Origin: Nocardioides mangrovicus
GTDB lineage: Bacteria > Actinomycetota > Actinomycetes > Propionibacteriales > Nocardioidaceae
Length of the DNA: 64,000 bases
Assembly: GCF_003674065.1 (NCBI RefSeq)
Contig: NZ_RDBE01000007.1
Coordinates: forward strand, 172,893 to 236,892
Direction of reading: 5' to 3'
Of the stretch, positions 41,372 to 50,762 are shown one piece after another. The translations under genes were made by a program, and so were the position numbers. A model generated the notes under the pieces. That model was given only the letters and a program-made list of their open reading frames with translations. It searched no databases and was not told the origin of the DNA. How positions within the stretch are numbered: the first letter of the stretch is position 1; each line of letters starts with the position of its first letter.

Positions 41372-43423
41372 ATGCCCAGCTCCATCTCCACGGCGCCACA
41401 CCACCCGCGCGAGCGACGGCGTCGCCGCGGGCTCGCCGCCCTCCTCGGCTTCGTCGTCGCGGTCGCGTTCCCGCTCCTGATCACGGCGCCGGCCAACGCC
41501 GACGGCGCGCCGGACCCCGATCCGGTCGGCCACCTGCTGGGCGACGTCACCGGGGCCGTCCAGGCCGCGACCGCTCCGGTCACGCAGGCGGCGAGTCCCC
41601 AGCACCAGGGCCAGAGCGGCGAGACCAGCCATGCCGGCTCCTCCTCGGCTCACGTCGAGACCCACCACGCTCCGCTCGCGCAGGTCTCGGGCAACGACGT
41701 CGGCTCCGACTCCTCGGGCCGGCCCCACGCACACGCCACCACCGTGGGCGTGGGCGGCACGACGGTGATCGGCTCCAGCGACGGGGGCCACTCCCAGGTC
41801 CCCGACAACCAGCTGTGCGCCAGCACGAGCGGCGCACTCTGCGTGCGGGCGCTCTACGGCGACTCCAGCACCCAGTCGGCCTCGGCGGCGACGTCGACCG
41901 GGCTGCTGGCGGCCTGCGTCGGCGGTGACGACGCCACCGGCGCCACCTGCTCGGGCCAGCAGCTCGGGCTCGCGCAGGGCTCCGCCCAGTACGACGAGAC
42001 CGGCTCGCAGTCCTCGGCGAACGTGGCCGGTGCCTGCCTGCGCGCCGGCAGCGACGGCTGCGACGTCGGCCTCGACGCGCTGAGCTCGAGCTCGGGCTCC
42101 GGTGCCACTCAGCCCGACATCACGACGGTGACCCTCGGCGGCACGACGATCGCGCTGCCCCGCGACACCTCGCACCTCGACGCACCGAGCGGCTGCACGC
42201 CGCCCGACGCCCTCTGCTCGACGCTGAACCGGACCGACACCTCCTCCGACGGCGACTCGCGTGACGCCGTCGCGACCCAGGTGCTCACCGACCTGCTCGG
42301 CGTGGGCGCCGGGTCCAGCAGCAGCGACACCGCGCAACAGCCGGCGGGGGAGACGACGACCGACCCGGTCGACGGCGCCACGGCGCAGCTGGTGGACCTC
42401 GGGCTGGGCCAACCGGCCGGCGACCTGCCGCTGCTCGGCGTCTCGCAGAACTCCTCGACCGACGACGGCGAGCAGGCCTCGGCCGACGGCACGCTGCTCT
42501 CGGTGGCCGGTCAGCCGGTGATCTCCTCGCAGAGCACGTTACCGGGCGGCACCACCGGCACCTCCGCGCCGGACAACCCGCTGTGCGAGATGACGGGCGG
42601 CTCGCTGTGTGCGCAGCTGCTCTACGCCGACTCCGACGCCGACCACGGCGTCGACGGGGCCGACGCGAACTCGCAGACCGGTCTGGCCGCGACCTGCCTC
42701 GGCGGCGACGACCCGAGCGGCGCCTCCTGCGACGGCGTGGCCGTCGGGGTGGCGCAGGGGGAGTCGCACCTTCACCGCGGTGCCGACGGCACCCAGTCCT
42801 CCTCGTCGACGTCGGCGGCCGGCGTCTGCGTGGTGGGCACCACCGGGTGCACGCTGAGCGGCGACGTGCTCGCCTCGCACGGCTCGGCCTCGAGCACCGG
42901 GGCGCACGACTCGGGCGGCTCGATCGCCGATGTCGGCGTGGGCGGCACCTCGGCCGGCGCGCCGAGCGACCCGCTGACGCTCAGCGTGCCCGACGGCTGC
43001 ACCGACGGCACGGTGGTCTGCACGCTGCTCGACCAGGGCACGGCCGGTGCCGGCACCACCTCGGGGGCCGGGACCAGTCAGACCGTCGCCCAGGTCGGTC
43101 TGCTCGGTGGGGTGGTCGGCCTCACCGGAGCCCACACCACGGCCGGTGCCACCGCGACGAGGCAGAACGTCGATGAGCCGCCGACCACCTCGCCCCAGGC
43201 GCCCACCACGCCCGGCACGGTGCTGGTCTCGGCGCCCGGCTCGGCCGGCGCGGGCAGCACCGCGGGCAGCCAGGGTCCCGACGCCTCGTCGTCGCTGGAC
43301 GCCTTCGGGGCGCACGCCGCGATGCCCAACACCGGTGGTCCGTGGTCGGGCTCGCTGGCGCTGGCCGCCCTGCTGCTCGCCGCGGGGGTGACGATCCTGG
43401 CCCGCTGGCGTCGCGTCGGCTGA
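41372..43423 (+). CDS. Secreted Cys-rich repeat protein with LPXTG-like anchor
   Basis: The 683-residue protein has a signal peptide (basic start, hydrophobic residues about 21-40, then ANADG) and two homologous modules of about 165-185 residues (about 120-285 and 372-556). Each module has PDNxLC, LC-xx-LY, a GLxAxCxGGDDxxGAxC unit, GxCxxGxxGC and a closing GC...C pair, with Ser/Thr-rich linkers. The C-terminus has MPNTG (651-655), a hydrophobic helix and RWRRVG, which is a sortase-type sorting signal with M for L. It is inferred to be a wall-anchored surface protein. No sortase gene is in the window and no known domain is recognised. Confidence 0.75.
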   Translation: MPSSISTAPHHPRERRRRRGLAALLGFVVAVAFPLLITAPANADGAPDPDPVGHLLGDVTGAVQAATAPVTQAASPQHQGQSGETSHAGSSSAHVETHHAPLAQVSGNDVGSDSSGRPHAHATTVGVGGTTVIGSSDGGHSQVPDNQLCASTSGALCVRALYGDSSTQSASAATSTGLLAACVGGDDATGATCSGQQLGLAQGSAQYDETGSQSSANVAGACLRAGSDGCDVGLDALSSSSGSGATQPDITTVTLGGTTIALPRDTSHLDAPSGCTPPDALCSTLNRTDTSSDGDSRDAVATQVLTDLLGVGAGSSSSDTAQQPAGETTTDPVDGATAQLVDLGLGQPAGDLPLLGVSQNSSTDDGEQASADGTLLSVAGQPVISSQSTLPGGTTGTSAPDNPLCEMTGGSLCAQLLYADSDADHGVDGADANSQTGLAATCLGGDDPSGASCDGVAVGVAQGESHLHRGADGTQSSSSTSAAGVCVVGTTGCTLSGDVLASHGSASSTGAHDSGGSIADVGVGGTSAGAPSDPLTLSVPDGCTDGTVVCTLLDQGTAGAGTTSGAGTSQTVAQVGLLGGVVGLTGAHTTAGATATRQNVDEPPTTSPQAPTTPGTVLVSAPGSAGAGSTAGSQGPDASSSLDAFGAHAAMPNTGGPWSGSLALAALLLAAGVTILARWRRVG

Positions 43424-43444
43424 GGCGCACCGGACCAGCCGAGA

Positions 43445-43487
43445 GGCGCCGGGTCCCTCCCACGGTTGACCCCCGTGACCCGGCGCC
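43445..43487. terminator. Compound hairpin after the first LPXTG-like gene
   Basis: GGCGCCGGGTC (43445-43455) pairs with GACCCGGCGCC (43477-43487). Inside the loop CACGG and CCGTG form a second stem. It starts 22 bases after the stop and has no U-tract. It separates the two paralogous surface-protein genes, in line with each having its own promoter. Confidence 0.65.
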
Positions 43488-43541
43488 CCTCGGTCGTCCC
43501 GATCGATCATTCTGGACAAACTTCGCGTTTGTTACTGGTGC

Positions 43542-43566
43542 GTAACCCTTTCTGGCCGGGCTCGTT
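43542..43566 (+). promoter_or_regulatory. Candidate ECF-sigma promoter of the second LPXTG-like gene
   Basis: GTAAC (43542-43546) and CGTT (43563-43566) are 16 bases apart, matching the element before the paralogous gene. The CGTT lies 25 bases before the ATG, leaving room for the GGGAAGGGAG ribosome site. Confidence 0.5.
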
Positions 43567-43590
43567 GAGAGCGGCAGGGAAGGGAGACCC

Positions 43591-44970
43591 ATGTCCACCA
43601 TCAGACGTTCCGCACTCGTCAGCGCCGCCGCCGCGGTCCTGCTGCTCAGCACCGCCGGCGCGGCCGGCGCCGCCTCGGGCGACGGCAGCCCGACGGACCC
43701 GCTCGACGGCGTGGTCAAGCAGCTGACGAACACCGTCCACCAGGCCACCCAACAGGTGCAGCAGGCCGGTCAGCAGGCGCAGCAGACGCAGCAGAGTCAG
43801 CAGGCGAGCGTGCCCTCGCAGGACGCCCCGACGCCGCCGGCCAGCGACGACGACTCCTCGGGCAACGAGACCACCGACCCGAAGGCGCCCGACCACGCCT
43901 CCTCGCACGCGCTGCACGGCGAGCTGCTCCCGGGCCAGGCGACACCTACCCCGCTGACCGCCGAGGCCGGTTCGGGCACCTCGACGATCAACGACGACGG
44001 GTCCAGCAGTGCCGACGCCAGCGTCCTCGCGCTGGGCGGCATGACGCTCTACGGCTCGCAGGCCAGCTCCTCGGGAAGCAACGACGGACACGGCGCGACC
44101 GACCCGGTGTGCTCCGGCACCGACAACGCCGTGTGCCCGCTGCAGGCCGACTCCCACGCCACGCAGACCAGCACCGCCTCGGACTCCTCGACGAAGACCG
44201 CGGCCGCCAGCATCTGCCTCACCCCGCCCTCGCAGATGCCGATCACGCTGCCGGACCCGATCACGTTGCCGACGCTGCCGACCTCGAGCAGCACCGATTG
44301 CCCCAACGGCCTGGGGATCGACGCACTGCAGAGCAGCTCGACCATGCACCGCGACACCACCACCGGCGACACCAGCGGGTCGACGCAGTCCTCGGCGGCC
44401 GGGGTCTGCGTGCCGGGCGTGCCGACCAGCGACACCTGCATCGGGCTGCTCACCTCGCACGGCAGTGCCGACTCCGACGGCACCACCGACCGCGGATCGA
44501 GCGTGGCCGACATCTTCGGCAACAGCACCCCGCTGACCCAGCCGCAGGGCACCCCAGATCAGCTGTGCCACCCGACTGCGGACACCACCGGCCTGTGCGC
44601 CTACATCAACCAGGGTGAGACCTACCTTGCCTCCGGCGTGGCCGGCGTGGCGCAGAACGCCGCCACCGGCAACCTGCTCGGGCTGATCTCCTTCGACGCC
44701 GCCCACAGCGAGGTGCTGGTGCACAACGCCGGCGGCACCGCGGTCGTCTCACCGCCCACCACGGTCCCGCCGGCCGCCAACCCGCCGGTGGTCTCGGCGC
44801 CGGCGACCACCACGACCACGCACCACGCCTCGGTGGTCGACGACGTGGCCGCGGCGCTGCCGCACACCGGCGGCATCTGGTCGGGGTGGCTGGCCATCGG
44901 CCTGCTGTGCTTCTCGGCCGGGTGCGCACTCGCGGCGAAGGACCTGCGCCGGGTCCGCGTGACAGGCTGA
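43591..44970 (+). CDS. Secreted Cys-rich protein with LPHTG anchor, paralogue of the preceding gene
   Basis: The 459-residue protein has a signal peptide (SALVSAAAAVLLLSTAGAAGA), a Gln-rich segment (residues 50-72), Ser/Thr/Asp-rich linkers and one divergent copy of the Cys-pair module. Recognisable parts are DPVCSG...AVCPL, SAAGVCVPGVPTSDTC, LTSHGSADSDG, and TPDQLC...GLCAYINQG. It ends with LPHTGG (423-428), a hydrophobic helix and DLRRVRVTG, a standard sortase signal. It is likely wall-attached together with the larger paralogue. Function is unknown. Confidence 0.75.
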   Translation: MSTIRRSALVSAAAAVLLLSTAGAAGAASGDGSPTDPLDGVVKQLTNTVHQATQQVQQAGQQAQQTQQSQQASVPSQDAPTPPASDDDSSGNETTDPKAPDHASSHALHGELLPGQATPTPLTAEAGSGTSTINDDGSSSADASVLALGGMTLYGSQASSSGSNDGHGATDPVCSGTDNAVCPLQADSHATQTSTASDSSTKTAAASICLTPPSQMPITLPDPITLPTLPTSSSTDCPNGLGIDALQSSSTMHRDTTTGDTSGSTQSSAAGVCVPGVPTSDTCIGLLTSHGSADSDGTTDRGSSVADIFGNSTPLTQPQGTPDQLCHPTADTTGLCAYINQGETYLASGVAGVAQNAATGNLLGLISFDAAHSEVLVHNAGGTAVVSPPTTVPPAANPPVVSAPATTTTTHHASVVDDVAAALPHTGGIWSGWLAIGLLCFSAGCALAAKDLRRVRVTG

Positions 44971-44974
44971 GACC

Positions 44975-45523
44975 GTGCCGACACCACGACGCCCCGTCGT
45001 GGTGCTCGCGGGCATCGCGGCGCTGGCGGTCGTGCTGGCCGGGTACTTCGGCTGGTTGACCCTGTTCCGGCCCGCCGCGAAGCCGGTGCCGCCCACCACG
45101 GTGGTCAACACCGTCGGCGGCTACCGGCTCACCGTGCCGGAGGGCATGACCGCGACCCGCCGGGGCAAGATCACCTCCCTGGTCGACGCGTCGCGCTCGA
45201 TCTCGGTCACCGTGACGACGACCGCCGGCGGCGCACCCCGCAGCACCAACGACGCGGTCGTGGCCACCCTGCGGCGCAGCTACCAGTCGCTGACGCTGCT
45301 CGGCTCGGCCGCGCGCACCGTCGATCGCCGGCCCGGCCGGGCCACCTACGGCGCGGTCGTCGACGCCGAGGGCCGCCGGATCCAGTTCGTGGTGATCACC
45401 GTCAAGGGCCGGGGCCGCAACTACGCGCTGAGCGCCTTCGCCCCGATCGGGGCCAAGGGCGTCACCGCCGTGCGGCACCGCTTCGACACCGTGGTCGAGG
45501 GGTTCCGCGTCGGCACCGGCTGA
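44975..45523 (+). CDS. Membrane-anchored extracytoplasmic protein, 182 aa
   Basis: A GTG at 44975, 4 bases after the preceding stop, gives 182 residues. An N-terminal helix (VVVLAGIAALAVVLAGYFGW) without a lipobox Cys is followed by a domain beginning GGYRLTVPEGMTATRRG and containing several strands, like PsbP/LpqN-type small envelope proteins. Its close spacing suggests co-transcription with the LPHTG gene. Function is unknown. Confidence 0.65.
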   Translation: MPTPRRPVVVLAGIAALAVVLAGYFGWLTLFRPAAKPVPPTTVVNTVGGYRLTVPEGMTATRRGKITSLVDASRSISVTVTTTAGGAPRSTNDAVVATLRRSYQSLTLLGSAARTVDRRPGRATYGAVVDAEGRRIQFVVITVKGRGRNYALSAFAPIGAKGVTAVRHRFDTVVEGFRVGTG

Positions 45524-45528
45524 GCGGC

Positions 45529-46578
45529 TCAGCTGGTGTGCGAGGCGTCGCGGATCTCGCCGACCAGCTCCTCGATCACGTCCTCGAGCGTCACGATGCC
45601 CAGCACCGTGCCGGCGTCGTCGACCACCCGTGCCAGGTGCGAGCCCTTGGCCTGGATGACGGCCAGCGCGGTCTGCAGGGTGTCGGTCGGGCGGACGTTG
45701 GCGAAGGGGCGGATCCACTTGTCCTGCACCACCCGGGTGCGCCCGTGGGGGTCGGTCTCCAAGACGTCCTTGATGTGCAGGTAGCCCACCAGCGCGGGTC
45801 CCTCCGGGGTGTCGTCGACCACGGGGAAGCGGGAGTAGCCGGTCTCGGCGCAGATCCGCTCGACGTCGCCCACCCGCGCGCCGACCGGCACCGTCTCGAG
45901 CTCCTCCAGCGGCAGCAGCACCGAGGAGACCTCACGGGTGGTGAACCCGAGCGCGCCGGAGAGCCGCTCGTACTCGTCATCGGCCAGCAGGCCCTCGTCG
46001 CGCGACTCATCGACCAGCGCCTCGACCTCCTCCTTGGTGAAGGTGGAGGCCACGGCGCTGGCCGGCTCGAGCCGCACCAGCCGGACGACGCCGTCGGCGG
46101 CCGCGTTGAGCGCCACCACCACCGGCTTGAAGAGCGTCACGAACGCCATCATCGGCGTGCCCAGCACCATCGCCGCCCGCTCCGGTCCGGCCAGGGCGAT
46201 GTTCTTGGGCACCATCTCGCCCAGCACGACGTGGAAGTAGGTGACCACGCCGAGCGCGATCGCGAAGGAGACCGGGTGCGCCATGCCCTCGGGCAGGTGC
46301 ACGGCGTCGAAGAGCGGCTCGAGCACGTGGGAGAGGGCGGGCTCGGCGATCGCACCGAGCGCCAGCGAGGCCACCGTGATGCCCAGCTGCACCGCGGCCA
46401 TCACCTGGGAGACGTTGTCCATCGCGCGCAAGGTGGTGCGCGCGAGCCGGTTGCCCGCCGCGGCCTTCGGCTCGATCTGCGTGCGCCGCGCGGAGACCAG
46501 GGCGAACTCGCCGGCGACGAAGAAGGCGTTGGTCAGCAGGAGCACGACGCCGACCAGCAGCGCCGTCTGGCTACTCAT
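45529..46578 (-). CDS. CNNM/CBS-domain membrane protein (hemolysin/CorC family)
   Basis: The 349-residue protein has an N-terminal DUF21/CNNM transmembrane domain (about residues 1-180: LLTNAFFVAGEFALVSARRTQ, QLGITVASLALGAIAEPA) and a pair of CBS domains (VFPVVDDTPEGPALVGYLHI-type, then GIVTLEDVIEELVGEI). It lacks the C-terminal CorC_HlyC domain. The family takes part in Mg or Co transport or efflux; the haemolysin name is historical. It overlaps the paralogue upstream by 8 bases. Confidence 0.9.
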   Translation of the reverse strand: MSSQTALLVGVVLLLTNAFFVAGEFALVSARRTQIEPKAAAGNRLARTTLRAMDNVSQVMAAVQLGITVASLALGAIAEPALSHVLEPLFDAVHLPEGMAHPVSFAIALGVVTYFHVVLGEMVPKNIALAGPERAAMVLGTPMMAFVTLFKPVVVALNAAADGVVRLVRLEPASAVASTFTKEEVEALVDESRDEGLLADDEYERLSGALGFTTREVSSVLLPLEELETVPVGARVGDVERICAETGYSRFPVVDDTPEGPALVGYLHIKDVLETDPHGRTRVVQDKWIRPFANVRPTDTLQTALAVIQAKGSHLARVVDDAGTVLGIVTLEDVIEELVGEIRDASHTS

Positions 46579-47974
46579 CGGTCGCCACCGAGACCGATGC
46601 GGGCGACCCCGGCGCGGGCTCCGCGCCCGAGGGCGGGTCCAGCTTCGTCACGGTGAGCCGGTCGACGCGCAGCCCGTCCATCCGCACCACGCGCAGCCGT
46701 GCCTGCTCGAGCACCGGGTCCTCGTCGTCGTCCTCCGGCACCACGACAGGCAGGTCGACCACCGCCTGGTCGCCGCGCTGCGGGATCCGGCCCAGCTGCT
46801 TGACCAGCAGCCCGGCGATGGTGTCGTAGTCGTCGTCCTCCGGCAGCGAGATGCCGGTCGCCTCCTCCAGCTCGTCGGGGCGCAGCAGCCCCGAGACGAT
46901 CCAGCTGCCGTCGGGCCGGCGACGCAGCCGTGAGCCGTAGCGGTCGTGCTCGTCGGCGATGTCGCCGACGATCTCCTCCACGACGTCCTCCAAGGTCACG
47001 ACCCCGGCGGTGCCGCCGTACTCGTCGGAGACGATGGCCATCTGGAAGCCCTCGCCGCGCAGCAGCCGCAGCAGCGGGTCGAGGCGCAGCGACTCCGGCA
47101 CCACGGTCGCCGCGACCATCACCTCGCGCACCAGCGTCGAGGAGCGCTCCGAGCGGGGGACCGCCACGGCCTGCTTCACGTGCACCGACCCGACCACGTT
47201 GTCGCTGCTGCCGCGCACCACCGGGAACTTGGAGAACCCGGTCTGGGAGGAGAGCTCGATGACGTCGGCGACCGGGTCGGTGGCCTCCACGGCCGCCATC
47301 CGCACCCGCGGCGTCATGATCTCCCCGGCCGTGCGCGGCCCGAACGCGACCGAGCGCTGCACCAGGTGCGCGGTCTCGGTGTCCAGCTTGCCCTCCGACG
47401 CCGAGCGGCCGGCCAGCGAGGCGAGCTCGTCGGAGGAGCGCGCCGAGCGCAGCTCCTCCTGCGGCTGCACCCCGAACGCCCGGACCACCGCGTTGGCCGA
47501 GCCGTTCAGCACCCGGATCGGCAGCCGCACCACGCCGGTGAAGGTCCGCTGGAAGCGCTGGGTGGCGCGGGCGGTGGCCAGCGGCGTGGCCAGCGCGATC
47601 TTCTTGGGCACCAGCTCCCCGAAGAGCATGGTCGCGACGGTGGCCAGCACCAGCCCGAGCGCCACCGAGACCCCCGGTACCCAGGCGTCCGGCAGCCCGG
47701 CGGCCCGCAGCGGCGTCCGCAGCAGCGAGGCGACGGCCGGCTCGGCGAGGAAACCGATGGCCAGGTTGGTCAGCGTGACGCCGACCTGGGCGCCCGAGAG
47801 CTGGGTGGAGAGGGTGCGCAGGGCGTTGCGAACGCCGTCGGCGGAGCGGTCGCCGCCCTCGGCGGCCCGCTCCACCGCCGCCCGGTCGACGGTCACCAGG
47901 GAGTACTCGGCCGCTCCGAACAGCCCGCAGGTGAGCATGAGGAGCACGGAGATCCCGAGCAGCACCCAGTCCAT
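46571..47974 (-). CDS. CNNM/CBS/CorC_HlyC-domain membrane protein
   Basis: The 467-residue paralogue has the full set: a CNNM membrane domain (GLFGAAEYSLVTVDRAAVERA; TNLAIGFLAEPAV), CBS pair (KFPVVRGSSDNVVGSVHVK; GTAGVVTLEDVVEEIVGDI) and a C-terminal transporter-associated domain (GSWIVSGLLRPDELEEATG). It is the first gene of a two-gene operon. Such tandem pairs are common in actinobacteria and may form heteromers, as an inference. Confidence 0.92.
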   Translation of the reverse strand: MDWVLLGISVLLMLTCGLFGAAEYSLVTVDRAAVERAAEGGDRSADGVRNALRTLSTQLSGAQVGVTLTNLAIGFLAEPAVASLLRTPLRAAGLPDAWVPGVSVALGLVLATVATMLFGELVPKKIALATPLATARATQRFQRTFTGVVRLPIRVLNGSANAVVRAFGVQPQEELRSARSSDELASLAGRSASEGKLDTETAHLVQRSVAFGPRTAGEIMTPRVRMAAVEATDPVADVIELSSQTGFSKFPVVRGSSDNVVGSVHVKQAVAVPRSERSSTLVREVMVAATVVPESLRLDPLLRLLRGEGFQMAIVSDEYGGTAGVVTLEDVVEEIVGDIADEHDRYGSRLRRRPDGSWIVSGLLRPDELEEATGISLPEDDDYDTIAGLLVKQLGRIPQRGDQAVVDLPVVVPEDDDEDPVLEQARLRVVRMDGLRVDRLTVTKLDPPSGAEPAPGSPASVSVATDE

Positions 47975-48196
47975 AGTCCGACCAGTCTCTCAGGGCCGGG
48001 GGCGGGGACGAGCACAGACGGGGCACGGACCGGCACAGGTCGGCACAGGTTGGCACGGGCGGGCGAGGAGTGTCGGTGGGCTGTGCAACGGTTGAGAACG
48101 CACTCATCGGGGAACAAGACGTGACAAGCGGCACGTTCCCTCAGTACGACACACTCCGATTACGACATGATGTGGGCGAGCAGATGGGAGACGCCG

Positions 48197-49009
48197 ATGC
48201 TGCGCTTCACCAGGGCTGGTAGCTCGCACGTCGGTCTCGTCCGCTCCGGCAACGAGGACTCCGGGTTCTCCGGAGCCAGCCTGCTGCTGGTCGCCGACGG
48301 TGTCGGCGGCAGCGCCGGGGGAGAGGTCGCCAGCGCCACGACCGCCTACGTCGTGGCCGCGGAGGCGATGTCGCGCGTCGGGCTCCGCCCGGCCGGCGTG
48401 CTCGAGCACGCCGTGGCCGCGGCCAACGTCCAGCTCGCGAGCGGCGTCGTCGCGCAGCCCGAGCTCACCGGCATGGCCACCACGCTCACCGCGGTGCTCA
48501 CGGACGGTCAGCGCTTCGCGCTGGCGCACGTCGGCGACTCCCGCGGCTTCGTGCTGCGCGATCAGCAGCTCACCCGCGTCACCACCGACCACACCTGGGT
48601 GCAGAAGATGCAGGCCGAGGGCCACCTCGACCCCGCCGAGGTCCCGTTCCACCCCTGGCGCAACGTGGTGCTGCGCTCGGTGAACGGCGACCCGCTCTCG
48701 GTGCCCGACGTCGTCCCCCTCGCGCTGCGCGAGGGCGATCGGGTGCTGCTGGCCAGTGACGGGCTGACCGACCTGGTGCCCGAGGACCGGATCGAGGAGA
48801 TCCTCCTGGCCACCGCCGACGACGAGGACGCCGCGGATGCCCTGGTCGAGGCGGCGCTGGCCGCGGGCGGGCACGACAATGTCACCGCCGTGCTCGGCAC
48901 CGTCACCGAAGGTCCGGCCCAGGCGCCGGACGGGTTGCTGTTCGGTGCGCTGTGCGATCCGCGCAACGTGGTCGACCCGGCTGCGATCCGCAGCGACGCG
49001 ACCGCGTAG
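48197..49009 (+). CDS. PP2C-family Ser/Thr protein phosphatase
   Basis: The 270-residue protein has the PPM metal-site motifs: VRSGNEDSGF, LLLVADGVGGSAGGEVAS, LAHVGDSRGFVLRD, LLASDGLTDLV and GGHDNVTAV. It is soluble and about the length of the Stp/PstP catalytic domain, without the PstP membrane anchor. ATG 48197 was chosen for the GGGAG 7 bases upstream; two ATGs further upstream lack a site. No kinase partner lies nearby. Confidence 0.92.
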   Translation: MLRFTRAGSSHVGLVRSGNEDSGFSGASLLLVADGVGGSAGGEVASATTAYVVAAEAMSRVGLRPAGVLEHAVAAANVQLASGVVAQPELTGMATTLTAVLTDGQRFALAHVGDSRGFVLRDQQLTRVTTDHTWVQKMQAEGHLDPAEVPFHPWRNVVLRSVNGDPLSVPDVVPLALREGDRVLLASDGLTDLVPEDRIEEILLATADDEDAADALVEAALAAGGHDNVTAVLGTVTEGPAQAPDGLLFGALCDPRNVVDPAAIRSDATA

Positions 49010-49136
49010 GCACTTGTCCCCACCTCCGCTCCTGGGCCACAATGGCCCCACACACATCACCGTGCACTCCTGATCTCCCGCACCGAGACCGCTGGGGAAG
49101 GCGTCCCTCGACGTCGGAAGAGAAGGAGAGGTCCCG

Positions 49137-49637
49137 GTGACTCAAGCGACCCGTGGTGTCATCTACATCCACTCGGCGCCGGCCGCGCTGTGCCCGCACG
49201 TCGAGTGGGCGGTGGGCGGCGTGCTCGGCACGTCCGTCGGACTGGCCTGGACGCCGCAGCCGGCGCAGGTCCAGACGCTGCGCACCGAGTACTCCTGGGT
49301 GGGCCCGTCGGGCACCGCCGCCTCGATCGCCTCGGCGCTGCGGGGCTGGAACCACCTGCGCTTCGAGGTCACCGAGGAGCCGACGGCCTCGAGCGAGGGA
49401 GCCCGGTTCTCCTACACCCCCGACCTCGGCGTCTTCCACGCCGTCACCGGCCTGCACGGCGACATCATGATTCCCGAGGACCGGCTCAAGGCCGCGGTGG
49501 TCAAGGCCGCCCTGGGTGAGACGACGCTGATGCTCGAGGTCGACAAGCTCCTGGGCAAGCCCTGGGACGACGAGCTGGAGACGTTCCGGCACGCCGGCGA
49601 CGGCGCCGCCGTGCGCTGGCTGCACCAGGTGGTCTGA
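49137..49637 (+). CDS. DUF3145 family protein
   Basis: The 166-residue protein is a good match to the actinobacterial DUF3145 family: TRGVIYIHSAPAALCPHVEW at the start, LRGWNHLRFEVTEEP in the middle and ending WLHQVV. The GTG at 49137 follows GAAGGAGAGG. Function is unknown; the family is confined to actinobacteria and highly conserved. A CACAAT at 49038-49043 inside a GGGCCA/TGGCCC hairpin may be its -10 element. Confidence 0.9.
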   Translation: MTQATRGVIYIHSAPAALCPHVEWAVGGVLGTSVGLAWTPQPAQVQTLRTEYSWVGPSGTAASIASALRGWNHLRFEVTEEPTASSEGARFSYTPDLGVFHAVTGLHGDIMIPEDRLKAAVVKAALGETTLMLEVDKLLGKPWDDELETFRHAGDGAAVRWLHQVV

Positions 49638-49648
49638 GCCCGCTCCGC

Positions 49649-49669
49649 CCGGTCGTCTAGACCGACCGG
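49649..49669. terminator. Short hairpin after the DUF3145 gene
   Basis: CCGGTCG (49649-49655) and CGACCGG (49663-49669) form a 7-bp stem around TCTAGAC, 12 bases after the stop codon. No U-tract follows. Confidence 0.45.
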
Positions 49670-49745
49670 AGGAATTCGGGGCGCCACGCCTCGCATCGCG
49701 CAGATCACAACGCAGAACCGTTTCAGCGGGCGCAGAATTGCGCTC

Positions 49746-50762
49746 GTGATCTCGGCACCGCGACGCTACCTGGCCCGCTGGGCCGTCGGCGTCCTCGTGC
49801 TCGCGGTGGGAGCGGTGCTGCTGGTGCCCGCCGTCTCGTCCGGCCGGACCGACGCCCGCTACGCGGTGGGCGCGGCCGACGACAACACCACCCCGTTCAA
49901 CCTGGTCTCGATGCCGGCGCTCATCGCGCACCGCTACCGCGGCCACGGGTTCCGCCTGGAGCACCTGCAGGCCCAGAACCGGTACATGCGCCGCTGGGAG
50001 ATCTCCTACCGCGGCGACGGGCTGCGGCTGACCGGCACGCTCTCGGTGCCGCGGACGCACCGCGCTCACCCGCTGGTCGTCGACACCCACGGCTGGATCC
50101 GGCCGATGATCTACCGCACCGGTGCCGGGCTGCAGCGTGAGGAGGCCCGGCTGACCCGGCTCGGCTTCGCCGTGCTGCACCCCGACTACCGCAACTACGG
50201 CGACTCCGCGTACGCCTCCACCAAGCCCGCCCACCAGCCGCTGGGCTACCCCGCCGACGTGCTCAACGCGATCGTCGCGCTGAAGCGGGCGAGGCTGCGT
50301 GGCATCGACCTGCACCGGATGGCGCTGTTCGGCCGCTCGATGGGCGGCGGCGTGGCGCTGCAGGTGGCCGAGGCACGGCCCACCTGGTTCAAGGCGCTGG
50401 TGATGTACTCCGCGGTCAGCTCCAGCGCCACGGAGAACTGGTCGCGGTGGGTGCGCTCGGACCGCACGCTGCGCCAGCGCGTCGCCCGCGCCTACGGCAC
50501 GCCCACCTCGAACCCGACGTTCTGGGCCGAGGCCTCCTCACGCAACTACGTGAGCCGACTGGGCCGGATGCCCGTCATCCTCAACCACGGCACCGCCGAC
50601 CACATGTGCCCGGAGTACTGGAGCCTGGAGACCTACGGCGCCCTGCGCAAGGCTGGCGTGCCCGCGCGCCTGTACACCTACAAGGGCGAGCACCACCGCT
50701 TCACCGCCGACTGGCCGGAGTTCATGCACCGCGTCGACGGGTTCTTGCTGCAGCACGCCTGA
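49746..50762 (+). CDS. Membrane-anchored or secreted alpha/beta hydrolase
   Basis: The 338-residue protein has a signal-anchor (residues about 8-30, WAVGVLVLAVGAVLLVPAVS) and a prolyl-oligopeptidase-like hydrolase domain. The nucleophile is Ser in LFGRSMGGG, with the acid and His in GTADHMCPEYW and KGEHHRFTADW. An HGW motif lies near residue 115. GTG 49746 is the start. The substrate is unknown; ester or peptide hydrolysis outside the membrane is inferred. Confidence 0.85.
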   Translation: MISAPRRYLARWAVGVLVLAVGAVLLVPAVSSGRTDARYAVGAADDNTTPFNLVSMPALIAHRYRGHGFRLEHLQAQNRYMRRWEISYRGDGLRLTGTLSVPRTHRAHPLVVDTHGWIRPMIYRTGAGLQREEARLTRLGFAVLHPDYRNYGDSAYASTKPAHQPLGYPADVLNAIVALKRARLRGIDLHRMALFGRSMGGGVALQVAEARPTWFKALVMYSAVSSSATENWSRWVRSDRTLRQRVARAYGTPTSNPTFWAEASSRNYVSRLGRMPVILNHGTADHMCPEYWSLETYGALRKAGVPARLYTYKGEHHRFTADWPEFMHRVDGFLLQHA

